Assembly: GCF_002967765.1 (NCBI RefSeq) | Contig: NZ_PUHY01000015.1 | Coordinates: 62,001 to 126,000, forward strand | Length of the DNA: 64,000 nt | Direction of reading: 5' to 3' | Source: Blastopirellula marina | GTDB taxonomy: Bacteria > Planctomycetota > Planctomycetia > Pirellulales > Pirellulaceae | In this document: piece after piece, positions 54,840 to 63,955 of the stretch | Layout: the number at the start of each line of letters is the position of its first letter | Position numbering within the stretch: position 1 is the first letter of the stretch | Translations under genes and position numbers: made by a program | The notes under the pieces: generated by a model | What the model was told of the DNA's origin: nothing | What the model saw: the letters and a program-made list of their open reading frames with translations, nothing else | Database searches by the model: none

Positions 54840-55343
54840 TTAACCCTCAGGGAACTGTCGACAAAACTCGTAGAGCGCCATACAAGTGGCTGTGGCGACG
54901 TTATAGCTGTATGGCATGCCATACACGGGAATCTCGACAACTGCATCCAGCAGCGATAAGACATCTTCGGTGATGCCGAGGCGTTCGTTGCCGATTACCA
55001 GGACCGTTTTTTTTACGAAGCTGAAATGGTGCAGGTTCTGCGAGTTGGTCGTCTGTTCCAATCCGACCAGGGTGTAACCTTCCCTCTTCAGGTCTTTCAG
55101 CACTGGCGGCAAGCTGCGGTGACGCGAGATCGGCAGCTTTTCGGCACCATCACGGGCGATCTTGGGATCAATCTTTACATTGCCGCACATCACCACTTTG
55201 CTGACGGCACAGCACGATGCGGCTCGGACGATGCGCGACAGATTTACGTTGCTTCGCATGGGGCAACAGGCCACGATCAGTTCACGCGGTTCGTCCAAGG
55301 CCGATAGGGGCTTGTGACGCAGATGTTCGAAATCAGATTCCAT
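54840..55343 (-). CDS. SpoU/TrmH-family RNA methyltransferase
   Basis: The 167-residue product is a SPOUT-fold methyltransferase: NVNLSRIVRAASCCA (motif 1), TVLVIGNERLGITEDVL (motif 2) and IPVYGMPYSYNVATATCMALYE (motif 3, where canonical SLNVS reads SYNVA). It lacks extra domains. Substrate, probably tRNA or rRNA, is unknown. ATG 55343 begins the conserved part; the frame extends upstream without support. It is convergent with the SDR gene (13-base gap) and divergent from the TlpA-like gene. Confidence 0.9.
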   Translation of the reverse strand: MESDFEHLRHKPLSALDEPRELIVACCPMRSNVNLSRIVRAASCCAVSKVVMCGNVKIDPKIARDGAEKLPISRHRSLPPVLKDLKREGYTLVGLEQTTNSQNLHHFSFVKKTVLVIGNERLGITEDVLSLLDAVVEIPVYGMPYSYNVATATCMALYEFCRQFPEG

Positions 55344-55467
55344 GGGGCGTGGTTCGTTCCGGCTGACCGACTTGATCGGCCCTGCCTGACTGCGATACAA
55401 AATAGGAAAGAAATAGCAATCTCGTATCGTAATACGTGATCTTCCAATAGGAAAAGGCGGTCCCCTG

Positions 55468-56073
55468 ATGAATATGCGCTGGTTAGCAGTCGGTCTCTTG
55501 CTTCTTTTTGGGGGCTGCACCGATAGCTCGGAGACCGATACCGCAGTGCCGGCTCCGGAAATTGAACTGACTCCGGAAACGGAATCCACGGAAGTCACGA
55601 CTAAAGTGATGGATTACTCGGGGATTCAGATGCTGATCGAGTCATACCGAGGAAAGGTTGTGGTCGTCGATATCTGGTCGACCCAGTGCCCACCTTGCAT
55701 CAAAGAACTGCCTGGCTTGGTCGCTTTGGACAAAGCTTATTCTGGTAAGGATGTGAAGTGTATCACCGTCAGTCTCGATTACGGTGGTCTCCCGGACGAA
55801 ACGCCTGAGCAGTACCAAGATCCCGATGGCGTGCTCATGAAGATTTTGACCGGTATCGGCGTCACGTGCGATAACGTGATCGCGGCGGATGACTCCGAAG
55901 CGATGCTCAACAAGCTCGAGTTGCTCGCTCCACCGGCTGTTTATGTTTACGGACGCGATGGCAAACTGGCGAAACGCTTCGATAACGAAGGAGAAGGGGT
56001 GACGGAAGAGACCGCGTTTACCTACGAAGACATCAAGCCTTTAGTTGCCAAGTTGGTTGAACAGAAGAATTAG
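55468..56073 (+). CDS. TlpA-like thioredoxin lipoprotein
   Basis: The 201-residue product has a lipoprotein signal (lipobox LLFGGC, Cys 17). A Ser/Thr/Glu-rich linker leads to a thioredoxin fold with the active site WSTQCPPCIKEL and VVVDIWSTQ. The CPPC site suggests a reducing or redox role in the periplasm, anchored to a membrane. AGGCGG precedes the ATG. The ArsR-type gene lies downstream on the other strand. Confidence 0.9.
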   Translation: MNMRWLAVGLLLLFGGCTDSSETDTAVPAPEIELTPETESTEVTTKVMDYSGIQMLIESYRGKVVVVDIWSTQCPPCIKELPGLVALDKAYSGKDVKCITVSLDYGGLPDETPEQYQDPDGVLMKILTGIGVTCDNVIAADDSEAMLNKLELLAPPAVYVYGRDGKLAKRFDNEGEGVTEETAFTYEDIKPLVAKLVEQKN

Positions 56074-56092
56074 CAACTTCGGCTTGAGCAAG

Positions 56093-56136
56093 AAAAAAAA
56101 ACGAAGGCCGTCCCAGGACACGAATGGACGGCCTTC
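56093..56136 (-). terminator. Rho-independent terminator of the ArsR gene
   Basis: GAAGGCCGTCC (56103-56113) pairs with GGACGGCCTTC (56126-56136). On the minus strand a run of about nine T follows. The ArsR stop is at 56172. Confidence 0.9.
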
Positions 56137-56171
56137 ATGCGAGCCTCGTAATCGAGGTGGAGGAATTCGGA

Positions 56172-56663
56172 TTAGTGGATCGCAACAACCGGCGATTCGT
56201 GTTCCACTTCCAGGCGAATCGAGGCCTCGCCAAAATCGATTTTGTCTTCTTCGAGGCCTGGTACCTGACGGAACAATACTTCGGCGAAGCGACCGAACTG
56301 TTCCGGCATAACACGATAGAAATTATTCTTTCCGTCGCGTCGCGATTCGATCAAACCACACGTCTTGAGCAATGCTAAGTGGTGGCTTACTGCAGGCTGG
56401 CTTTGATCGAGAAGATCACACAGCGAGCGAACATTCAGTTCGCCTGCCTGCATCAAGTAGCTGAGGATCTTCAGCCGAGTTTCGTCGGCCAACAATTTGA
56501 AGATTTGAACGAGTTGACGAGCAACGTCTTCGTTCAGGGATTCGTAAGGGGAAACTTCCTTACCTGCTAGAGCAGGTTCGGAAACGTGGCCGGAACTATC
56601 GTTATCACGATAGTACCCATTGGACAGCGTGTGCCCATTGGCTGGAGTAGCCAAGAACATCAT
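56172..56663 (-). CDS. ArsR-type winged-helix regulator
   Basis: The 163-residue product has a 47-residue N-terminal extension and an ArsR HTH: ARQLVQIFKLLADETRLKIL, NVRSLCDLLDQSQPAVSHHLALLK, and a wing ESRRDGKNNFYRV. The metal-binding ELCVCDL motif is replaced by a single Cys (NVRSLCDLL), so metal sensing at that site is uncertain. GGAG precedes the ATG. It probably represses its own or a neighbouring promoter. Confidence 0.88.
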   Translation of the reverse strand: MMFLATPANGHTLSNGYYRDNDSSGHVSEPALAGKEVSPYESLNEDVARQLVQIFKLLADETRLKILSYLMQAGELNVRSLCDLLDQSQPAVSHHLALLKTCGLIESRRDGKNNFYRVMPEQFGRFAEVLFRQVPGLEEDKIDFGEASIRLEVEHESPVVAIH

Positions 56664-57161
56664 GGCAGTTCTTCTCCGTGATAGTAATGCTTGGGGCCCC
56701 TACCTGAAAAGTTGAGTCTAACTGGCCCTCAAAAAAGGATAAGTCCGACACTACGGAGATAGCTTACGCGGCCGAATGCATACCCCCGAGGTTGGCGAGA
56801 GAGGCCGACACGGAGAAAAGCAAGTTCCAACGAAGACGCGTTAAGTTACATCGAGTGACGTCGAGCGAATCCCAGTTTCAGGAGATCCAAGCGCTAAAGG
56901 CTCTTCCAAAACTGAGCCTCGCCCCAACCTACGATTGCCGGTGCGAAGCGGTTCGCTCATTTTTGGAGTATCGAACAATTCGTTCGCTACTGCAACGTTT
57001 TCCCTGAGAAGAGGGGTGCGAATTGCGCACTTGGGGCGTGTGGCTTGATTCGGATCAGCATATCGTCACATCTTGCGGAATTTGATACGATCAGTCCTGC
57101 AAGCGATGATAGAACTTTGCCAATGTTCCGCGGCCCGCCCAATTGAGCGAGAAAGCATCGG
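56664..57161. other. Long intergenic region before the peptide importer
   Basis: This region holds the divergent promoters of the ArsR gene and the oligopeptide-transport operon. The short open frames in it lack ribosome sites and recognisable features. No hairpin or operator is convincing. Confidence 0.4.
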
Positions 57162-59159
57162 ATGAAACTGACATTAAGAGGTCTATTCCCTTACCTGTTC
57201 CCCTTGTTTTTCGTCGTTGCGCTCTTTTTTGCCTTGCAGATGGGGTCTTTGCCCCCCGCTGATTTCACCTTCTCCAACGGTACCGAGCCGCAGACCGTCG
57301 ATCCAGCAAAGAGTACTGGAGCCCCGGAAGGACGGATCATTGATGCCATCTTCGAGGGGCTCTATCGCAAGATGCCCGATCCCACCAATCCGAACGATTT
57401 GGTGCCGATGCCTGCGATGGCAAAGTCGAGCGATGTTTCCGATGATCTGAAAACTTACACGTTTCACATGCGCGAAGGTGCCGAGTGGACCAACGGCGAG
57501 CCAGTGACGGCTTACGATTGGCTGTTCTCATGGCAGCGATTTCTGCATCCGGAATCGGGCACACAGTACGCGTACCAACTCTGGTACATCAAGAATGCGA
57601 AGAAATACACCACCGGCGAGATCGAAGTCGGTGATCGTGTCGAAGTCGAACTAGCCGATCGCGACGATCCTGCTCAGATGTATCCCACAGGAACGATCTT
57701 GGCAGGTGTTTTGAAAAACATCGATACCCATAAAGATGAACGCAAGCTCGAAGTTGAAGGGGATGAAGTCGAGACCGACCTCGAATTCAAAGTTTACACG
57801 GTTGATTGTGTCCCCACCAAAGATGGCGTGCCGCAGTGGGACGGGCCGGTTACCACACGAGTCTTCTACCAATCTGGGATTCCCGCACACTTCCTTAAGA
57901 AGCATCCCAAAGCCGAACAAGCGATGCATATCTTGCTGAACTTCAGCGAAGTGGGGGTCAAGGCTCCGGATGAGAATACACTTGTTGTCGAACTTGAATC
58001 ACCAACCCCGTACTTCTTAGAACTGGTCTCCTTCTATCCGATGCACGCGGTGAACCGGACCTGCATCGAAACATATGGATATCCGAATTGGACGAAGCCT
58101 GAAAATATCGTCACTTGCGGACCGTATCAAATGAAGGAACGTCGGATTCGGGACCGAATTCGATTGGTCAAAAATCCGACCTATTGGAACGCCGAGGATG
58201 TTCACTTGGAAACGATCGATGCGTTGGCCGTTCAGTCCGATACCACGCAACTGAATATGTATATGAGCGGTCAGATGGATTGGGCAACGGTCGTGCCGAA
58301 CTCGGTTCTCGATGAACTCAAAGAGCGGGACAAAGAGAAGCTGGAGAATCCCAAGCGAAAAGAAGAAACGAATGAACTGCTGATCGCTCCGATGTTGTCG
58401 ACGTACTTCTATCGCGTAAACACAACGCGACCGCCCCTCGACAATCCCAAAGTGCGTCAGGCACTGAACCTGGCGATCAATAAGCAAGAGATCGTTGACT
58501 TCGTGACACGAGGTGGCCAGGTCCCAGCTGGCTCGTTGGTTCCGCCAGGAATTACCGGTTACGAAGGGCCTCCGACCGAGGAATACAATCCGAAAAAGGC
58601 TCGCAAGCTACTGGAAGAAGCCGGGTTCCCCGATGGAAAAGGAATGCGGCCCATTCAGATCTTATACAACACTTCGGAAGGTCATAAGAGCATCGCCGAA
58701 GTGATTCAGCAGCAATGGAAACGCAATCTGCATATCAACGTTCAGCTTCGTAACGTCGAATGGGGCGTCTATCTGACGACCGTGCGCGAGCTTGATTACG
58801 ACGTCGCCCGAGCGGGGTGGATCGGTGACTATCCTGATCCGAATACGTTCCTCGACATGTTCGTCACCGGTGGTGAGAACAACGAGACTGGGTGGAGTAA
58901 CAAAAAGTATGACTCGCTGATCGAAGAAGCGCGAAGCGAGGCCGATCCGGTTACGCGGTTTCAAATTCTTCGCGAGGCGGAAGATATCCTCGTCGAAGAA
59001 ATGCCGATTCTACCGATCTACTTTTATGTGTCGATCAATATGGTGCGTCCTTACGTGAAAAACTTCCATCCCAATCTGCAGGACATTCACCCGTTGCAGG
59101 TGTTGGAAATCGATCAAGAACTGCGCGAGAAAGTTCGTGAGTGGGAGGGCTTGGAATGA
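57162..59159 (+). CDS. Peptide ABC transporter substrate-binding protein with insertion
   Basis: The 665-residue product belongs to the SBP_bac_5 (OppA/DppA) family, binding peptides for import. An uncleaved-looking membrane helix (about 10-27) replaces a lipobox, so it is probably membrane-anchored. Family segments include SNGTEPQTVDPAKSTG, FHMREGAEWTNGEPVTAYDW and PTPYFLELVSFYPMHA. Residues about 154-260, with GDRVEVELADRDDPAQMYPTGT, form an extra beta-rich segment absent from E. coli OppA. The next gene overlaps by 4 bases (ATGA). Confidence 0.93.
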   Translation: MKLTLRGLFPYLFPLFFVVALFFALQMGSLPPADFTFSNGTEPQTVDPAKSTGAPEGRIIDAIFEGLYRKMPDPTNPNDLVPMPAMAKSSDVSDDLKTYTFHMREGAEWTNGEPVTAYDWLFSWQRFLHPESGTQYAYQLWYIKNAKKYTTGEIEVGDRVEVELADRDDPAQMYPTGTILAGVLKNIDTHKDERKLEVEGDEVETDLEFKVYTVDCVPTKDGVPQWDGPVTTRVFYQSGIPAHFLKKHPKAEQAMHILLNFSEVGVKAPDENTLVVELESPTPYFLELVSFYPMHAVNRTCIETYGYPNWTKPENIVTCGPYQMKERRIRDRIRLVKNPTYWNAEDVHLETIDALAVQSDTTQLNMYMSGQMDWATVVPNSVLDELKERDKEKLENPKRKEETNELLIAPMLSTYFYRVNTTRPPLDNPKVRQALNLAINKQEIVDFVTRGGQVPAGSLVPPGITGYEGPPTEEYNPKKARKLLEEAGFPDGKGMRPIQILYNTSEGHKSIAEVIQQQWKRNLHINVQLRNVEWGVYLTTVRELDYDVARAGWIGDYPDPNTFLDMFVTGGENNETGWSNKKYDSLIEEARSEADPVTRFQILREAEDILVEEMPILPIYFYVSINMVRPYVKNFHPNLQDIHPLQVLEIDQELREKVREWEGLE

Positions 59160-60079
59160 TCCGCTTTCTAGGTAAGCGGCTAATGTGGATGATCATCACA
59201 ATGTGGGTCGTCTTCACGGTCAGCTTTTTTTTAATGTGGACCGTTTCGCCAGAAGGGGCGTTGCTCAGCGAACGCCAACTGCCCGAAGCGATTAAGCGGA
59301 ACCTCGAAGAGTACTACGATCTTGATAAGCCGCTTGGCGTCCGCTATGTCAAGACAATGACGAATTATGCTCAGCTCGATCCCGGACCGAGCATGAAGCT
59401 GATCGATAAGTCGGTGCTCGATATTCTGAAAGAAGGTTTACCGATTTCGATTTCGCTAGGGCTCTTGGGCCTTTGCTTTGCAATGTTGATCGGCTTTTCG
59501 ACCGGTATTGTCTCAGCATTGCGGCGTCAGTCCTTGATCGACGTGACGTTCCGCATGATCGCAACGTTGGGGATCGCGATTCCAAATTTTGTATTGGCAG
59601 GCTTCGCCATCATTATTCTCGTGTTCGGCTTGAACTTGTTTCCAGCCGCAGGATGGGGACGCCCGATCGACTTGGTGTTGCCTTCGTTGTGTTTGGCCGC
59701 TCCATTCGCTGCCTACATCTCGCGACTTACGCGGACTGGCATGCTGGAAGTACTCGGGCAAGATTACATTCGAACCGCTTATGCGAAAGGATTGATGCCG
59801 GCCACGGTGGTGATGAAGCACGCGTTCCGTGGAGCGATCTTGCCGGTGGTCTCGTACTTGGGGCCGGCTACGGCAGGCATTCTGACGGGATCGCTCGTTT
59901 TAGAACGAATCTTCTTTATCCCTGGGTTGGGAAGTCACTTCATCGAAGCCGTGCAGCAGAAAGATCACCCAGTGAGTCTGGCAGTGGTGATGATCTATAC
60001 GTTTCTGTTGTTCTCGATGAACACGCTTGTTGATCTTTCCTACGGACTGATTGATCCTCGGGTCAAATTGGATAAGTAA
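59156..60079 (+). CDS. Peptide ABC transporter permease (DppB/OppB)
   Basis: The 307-residue product has six membrane helices and the BPD permease EAA loop (DYIRTAYAKGLMPATVV). The N-terminal part (MIRFLGKRLMWMIITMWVV) and the FIPGLGSHFIEAV segment are typical. It pairs with the DppC-like permease. ATG 59156 overlaps the upstream stop (ATGA); the longer GTG frame is not needed. Confidence 0.95.
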   Translation: MIRFLGKRLMWMIITMWVVFTVSFFLMWTVSPEGALLSERQLPEAIKRNLEEYYDLDKPLGVRYVKTMTNYAQLDPGPSMKLIDKSVLDILKEGLPISISLGLLGLCFAMLIGFSTGIVSALRRQSLIDVTFRMIATLGIAIPNFVLAGFAIIILVFGLNLFPAAGWGRPIDLVLPSLCLAAPFAAYISRLTRTGMLEVLGQDYIRTAYAKGLMPATVVMKHAFRGAILPVVSYLGPATAGILTGSLVLERIFFIPGLGSHFIEAVQQKDHPVSLAVVMIYTFLLFSMNTLVDLSYGLIDPRVKLDK

Positions 60080-60103
60080 CATTCTCACGCGAAGGCCAAA
60101 GCC

Positions 60104-61279
60104 TTGGATTCCTTAGATAAGAACGATCCCTATGCTGCGGCATTGCCGCCCATCGACAAGTATCGGGAAATGTACTACGAAGCAAAAAGCATTCGTGGTA
60201 TTTCGTTATGGCAAGATGCGTGGCGCCGATTGCGACGCGACTGGGTCTCGATGACCGCGCTCAGCTTTCTCGTGTTGCTGGCTCTCGCGGCGATCTTCAC
60301 GCCGCTGATTCCCTTGCAATCACCGATCCACCAAGATCTCGCCAATCGCTTTGCTTTGCCGCCAGAGTTTCATTCGACCACAACGGAAGTCGACGAGACG
60401 ACCGGTGATAAAACGACGGTTCCGGTGACGCTTGGTCTAGCAGGCATAACAGGTGAAGAATTCGATCGAAAGGTCGATCAGCTTTGGGCCGAGCCAACCT
60501 CGTTCGACCTCCTGCTCCTAAACACGCGCTTGGTAGTTTTTGGCGATTGGTGTTTGCCCAGCCTCTGTGGTACTGACCTTTTGGGACGCGATCTCCTTTC
60601 ACGTTTGTTCTACGGAGCACGGATCTCTTTGATCGTCGGACTGGTAGCCACACTGGTCTCGTTAATTATCGGGGTGAGTTACGGTGCGATTGCCGGCTAT
60701 GCCGGCGGTTGGGTCGACGACTTCATGATGCGAATCGTCGATATCATGTATTCGGTACCGTTCATCTTTCTGGTGCTATTCCTCATCACGATCCTCAGTG
60801 AAGATGATGTAAAAACATGGCTGGAAGCCCGTGGAATCAGCCGGATCGTGATTCTGTATATCGTTATCGGTGCCGTCTACTGGCTGACCATGGCACGCGT
60901 GGTTCGCGGACAAATCATCAGTTTGAAGAACGAGCAATTCGTGGATGCGGCACGTACGATTGGGGCGAGCGGTTTACGGATTGTCTTCCTGCACTTGGTG
61001 CCCAATGTGATGAGTATCGTGATCGTTTATCTGACGCTTACCATTCCAGCGGTGATGCTGTTCGAGGCGTTTCTGTCGTTCCTCGGGCTTGGCGTTGAGG
61101 CACCTGCGGTCAGCTGGGGGGTGCTCGCTGAAGAAGGGCAACGCGTTATTACTCCTGTGAAGATTTACTGGTGGCTGGTTGTGTTCCCTGCACTGGCCTT
61201 GGCATCGACGCTCTACTCCTTGAACTTTCTCGGTGACGGTTTGCGAGATGCCCTCGACCCGCGCATGAAGAACCGATGA
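60104..61279 (+). CDS. Peptide ABC transporter permease (DppC/OppC) with long loop
   Basis: The 391-residue product has a cytoplasmic N-terminus, a first membrane helix (about 50-72), a periplasmic loop of about 80 residues (85-155), then the permease core with LCGTDLLGRDLLSRLFYGA and the EAA loop (EQFVDAARTIGASG). E. coli DppC is about 300 residues; the extra length is mostly this loop. The start is TTG 60104 with AAGG 8 bases upstream. It precedes the ATPase genes by 8 bases. Confidence 0.93.
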   Translation: MDSLDKNDPYAAALPPIDKYREMYYEAKSIRGISLWQDAWRRLRRDWVSMTALSFLVLLALAAIFTPLIPLQSPIHQDLANRFALPPEFHSTTTEVDETTGDKTTVPVTLGLAGITGEEFDRKVDQLWAEPTSFDLLLLNTRLVVFGDWCLPSLCGTDLLGRDLLSRLFYGARISLIVGLVATLVSLIIGVSYGAIAGYAGGWVDDFMMRIVDIMYSVPFIFLVLFLITILSEDDVKTWLEARGISRIVILYIVIGAVYWLTMARVVRGQIISLKNEQFVDAARTIGASGLRIVFLHLVPNVMSIVIVYLTLTIPAVMLFEAFLSFLGLGVEAPAVSWGVLAEEGQRVITPVKIYWWLVVFPALALASTLYSLNFLGDGLRDALDPRMKNR

Positions 61280-61287
61280 GGTAATTG

Positions 61288-62346
61288 ATGGCTGCAGATA
61301 CAGTGAGTGCCACCACCCAAGACAGTGCTTCCGCCAAGGGGCGGAAGCTGCTGGAAGTTCGCGACTTGGCGGTCGAATTCCGTACCGAGGAAGGGGACGT
61401 CAAGGCGGTCCGCGGCGTGAACTTCGACCTGCGTGCTGGCGAAACGCTTGGAATCGTCGGTGAATCGGGATCGGGTAAATCGGTCACCAACCTCGCAATG
61501 CTGGGGCTGATCCCGCAACCGCCTGGACGAATCACTGCCGGCTCGGCAATGTATGGCGGATACGACTTGTTACGGATGTCGGATCGCGAGTTGTCTCGTA
61601 TTCGGGGCAATCGGATTGCGATGATCTTTCAAGATCCGATGACAACGCTGAATCCGTTCCTGACGATCGACGAGCAGTTGACCGAAGTGACTCGGAAGCA
61701 CTTGGGGCTGTCGTACAAAGATGCTCTCGACCGCGCGATCGAGATGTTGGAAAAAGTCGGTATCCCGGGGGCAACTCGCCGCGTGTTTAACTACCCGCAC
61801 GAGTTTTCAGGTGGGATGCGACAACGCGTGGTCATCGCCATGGCATTGTCTTGCGATCCGGAGATCTTGATCGCGGACGAACCGACAACGGCGCTCGACG
61901 TGACGATACAGGCGCAGATCTTGGAACTGATGCAGCAGTTGCAGGAGGAGCATAATACCGCAATCGTCATGATCACGCACGATCTTGGCGTAATCGCGAA
62001 TATGGCAACCGACGTGCTGGTGATGTACGCCGGACGTAAGGTCGAACAGGCTAAGGTGCATGATCTATTCACTGATCCACGCCATCCCTACACGCTGGGG
62101 CTTTTGAATTCGATCCCACGCATCGACGAACATGTGGGGGCTCAGCTTACGCCAGTGCATGGCCAACCACCAGACATGAGTCAGCCGGTTGTTGGGTGTG
62201 CATTCTATCCGCGGTGCCCATATCGCATCGATAAATGTCTGGCAGTGGATCCACCTTTGGTCCAAGTTGACTCCGGCACATTGCACGCCTGCATCCGTGA
62301 TGTGACGCAAATAGATAAGCCGACTTCCCAGGTAATTCCCTCTTAA
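61288..62346 (+). CDS. Peptide ABC transporter ATPase (DppD/OppD)
   Basis: The 352-residue product has Walker A GESGSGKS, signature FSGGMRQRVVIAMALS, Walker B LIADEPTTALDV and the His switch ITHDLGV. The C-terminal oligopeptide-binding segment carries four Cys (GCAFYPRCPYRIDKC and a later HAC), the spacing known to hold an Fe-S cluster in some OppD proteins. AGGT precedes the ATG. Partner of the OppF-like ATPase. Confidence 0.95.
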   Translation: MAADTVSATTQDSASAKGRKLLEVRDLAVEFRTEEGDVKAVRGVNFDLRAGETLGIVGESGSGKSVTNLAMLGLIPQPPGRITAGSAMYGGYDLLRMSDRELSRIRGNRIAMIFQDPMTTLNPFLTIDEQLTEVTRKHLGLSYKDALDRAIEMLEKVGIPGATRRVFNYPHEFSGGMRQRVVIAMALSCDPEILIADEPTTALDVTIQAQILELMQQLQEEHNTAIVMITHDLGVIANMATDVLVMYAGRKVEQAKVHDLFTDPRHPYTLGLLNSIPRIDEHVGAQLTPVHGQPPDMSQPVVGCAFYPRCPYRIDKCLAVDPPLVQVDSGTLHACIRDVTQIDKPTSQVIPS

Positions 62347-62368
62347 CGTCGAACGAACTGACAGCAAG

Positions 62369-63388
62369 ATGCCGCAATCCGAGCAAGATTCTCCCGTTCT
62401 CAGTGTCCGCAATTTGAAAGTCCACTTCCCGGTTCGCCGTGGCGGTTGGTTTTCGTCGCAGACCGAACTGGTGCGCGCCGTTGATGGGGTCTCGTTTGAT
62501 GTGAAACCAGGCGAAACCTTCGGGCTCGTTGGTGAAAGTGGTTGCGGTAAGTCGACCACGGCCAGGGCCATCATGCATTTGGTTAAGCCGACCGACGGCG
62601 AGGTTTATCTCGACGGGAACCGGCTCGATAATCTTTCTGCAGATAGTATGAGGCGATATCGCAGCGACCTGCAGATGATCTTCCAAGACCCCTATGCGTC
62701 GCTCAATCCACGTATGACTGTGGGAAATATCATCGGCGAACCTCTTTCGATTTTCGGGCTGAAGTCTGGTATCGATAAGAAGCTAGAGGTGATGCGATTG
62801 ATGGACGTAGTCGGGCTGAACCCTCGCTACGTGAATCGTTATCCTCATGAGTTTTCTGGTGGTCAACGTCAGCGTATCGGTATCGCCCGCGCCTTGGCGG
62901 CTCGCCCGAAGGTGATCATTTGCGACGAGCCCATTTCTGCGCTCGACGTTTCGATTCAGGCCCAGGTTATTAATCTGCTGATGGATCTGCAGCAGAAGCT
63001 GGGCGTCGCCTACGTCTTCATCGCGCACGACCTTTCGGTGGTTCGCCATATCTCGCACCGGATTGGCGTGATGTACCTCGGCCGGATTGTGGAACTATCC
63101 GAGTCTCAGGAACTGTTCAAGCACCCGCTACATCCGTACACGCAGGCCTTGTTGTCGGCGATTCCAGTTCCCGATCCAAAGATCGAACGTAAGCGAGAGC
63201 GTATCGTTCTTCAGGGGGAAGTCCCTTCGCCCGACAAGTTCTACCCTGGCTGCGCATTCGCGGATCGATGTCCTATCGCCAATCCGGAAGTCTGCACCGC
63301 GAGTCGGCCACCTTTAGAGGGCGAACCACATCCGGCCGCTTGCTTCTATGCTGGAGAAATGGCAGAAACCGGGACAACGAACGTTTAG
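62369..63388 (+). CDS. Peptide ABC transporter ATPase (DppF/OppF)
   Basis: The 339-residue product has Walker A GESGCGKS, the signature FSGGQRQRIGIARALA, Walker B IICDEPISALDVS and the switch His in FIAHDLSVV. The C-terminal Cys cluster is GCAFADRCPIANPEVC. It closes the five-gene importer; a hairpin follows. Confidence 0.95.
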   Translation: MPQSEQDSPVLSVRNLKVHFPVRRGGWFSSQTELVRAVDGVSFDVKPGETFGLVGESGCGKSTTARAIMHLVKPTDGEVYLDGNRLDNLSADSMRRYRSDLQMIFQDPYASLNPRMTVGNIIGEPLSIFGLKSGIDKKLEVMRLMDVVGLNPRYVNRYPHEFSGGQRQRIGIARALAARPKVIICDEPISALDVSIQAQVINLLMDLQQKLGVAYVFIAHDLSVVRHISHRIGVMYLGRIVELSESQELFKHPLHPYTQALLSAIPVPDPKIERKRERIVLQGEVPSPDKFYPGCAFADRCPIANPEVCTASRPPLEGEPHPAACFYAGEMAETGTTNV

Positions 63389-63393
63389 GATCT

Positions 63394-63418
63394 GGTTGCT
63401 TCTTGCTAGGAAGCGACC
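63394..63418 (+). terminator. Hairpin after the peptide importer operon
   Basis: GGTTGCTTC (63394-63402) pairs with GAAGCGACC (63410-63418) with one G-U pair and a 7-base loop, 5 bases after the stop. No T-run. Confidence 0.45.
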
Positions 63419-63433
63419 GTGACCTGGTATTCG

Positions 63434-63955
63434 TTAAGCTGAGTGCTTTGAGTCGGCTGGCTGCTTTGGTTGCGAAGATTCGTCCTGCATTCGCACAATC
63501 GACGAACCGGTCCGAAGGCGCCGTGATTCCATATAGAAATGGACGATCGTCTCCAAATCGCTTTTCATCCCGCGACATGACAGGTCAATCGATGCGAAAC
63601 CGGCCAGCGGTGAATCGTCGTGGGTCAGATATAAAATGACACCATGCGAATGCGTTTCGTAACGGGCGATTTCACGCCAAGGTGTTTTTCGTGTCCCGGC
63701 AAATGTCGTTTGAATGATGCCGCGCGGCCCGAGATCGATTCGAACGGGAATGAACAGCTTCCATGTCGCGATCAGGCACATGATCACCACACCAAGCGAA
63801 ATCCACACGCTGACCGTTCCTGAGTAAGTCAGCAGGATGAGCACCAACAGAAGGATCAAGATCGCCACCTGGGCGATATGATCGTCCCGGATCGGTAGCC
63901 GAACCAGGGACAGTTCTGGCGACTGGGTCTCGAATTCCCGACTCGAAGGGGACAT
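63434..63955 (-). CDS. Small membrane protein with PH-like C-terminal domain
   Basis: The 173-residue product has two membrane helices (about 30-50 and 53-72) followed by a soluble part with beta-strand character (IPVRIDLGPRGIIQTTF, WREIARYETHSHGVILYL), which resembles bacterial PH-like domains. No catalytic motif. Function unknown. ATG 63955 is chosen over TTG 63970. Convergent with the OppF gene. Confidence 0.6.
   Translation of the reverse strand: MSPSSREFETQSPELSLVRLPIRDDHIAQVAILILLLVLILLTYSGTVSVWISLGVVIMCLIATWKLFIPVRIDLGPRGIIQTTFAGTRKTPWREIARYETHSHGVILYLTHDDSPLAGFASIDLSCRGMKSDLETIVHFYMESRRLRTGSSIVRMQDESSQPKQPADSKHSA

Noticed and set aside
56792-57007. 71-codon frame in the intergenic region
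   Set aside because: No ribosome site, no recognisable features, and composition unlike neighbouring genes.
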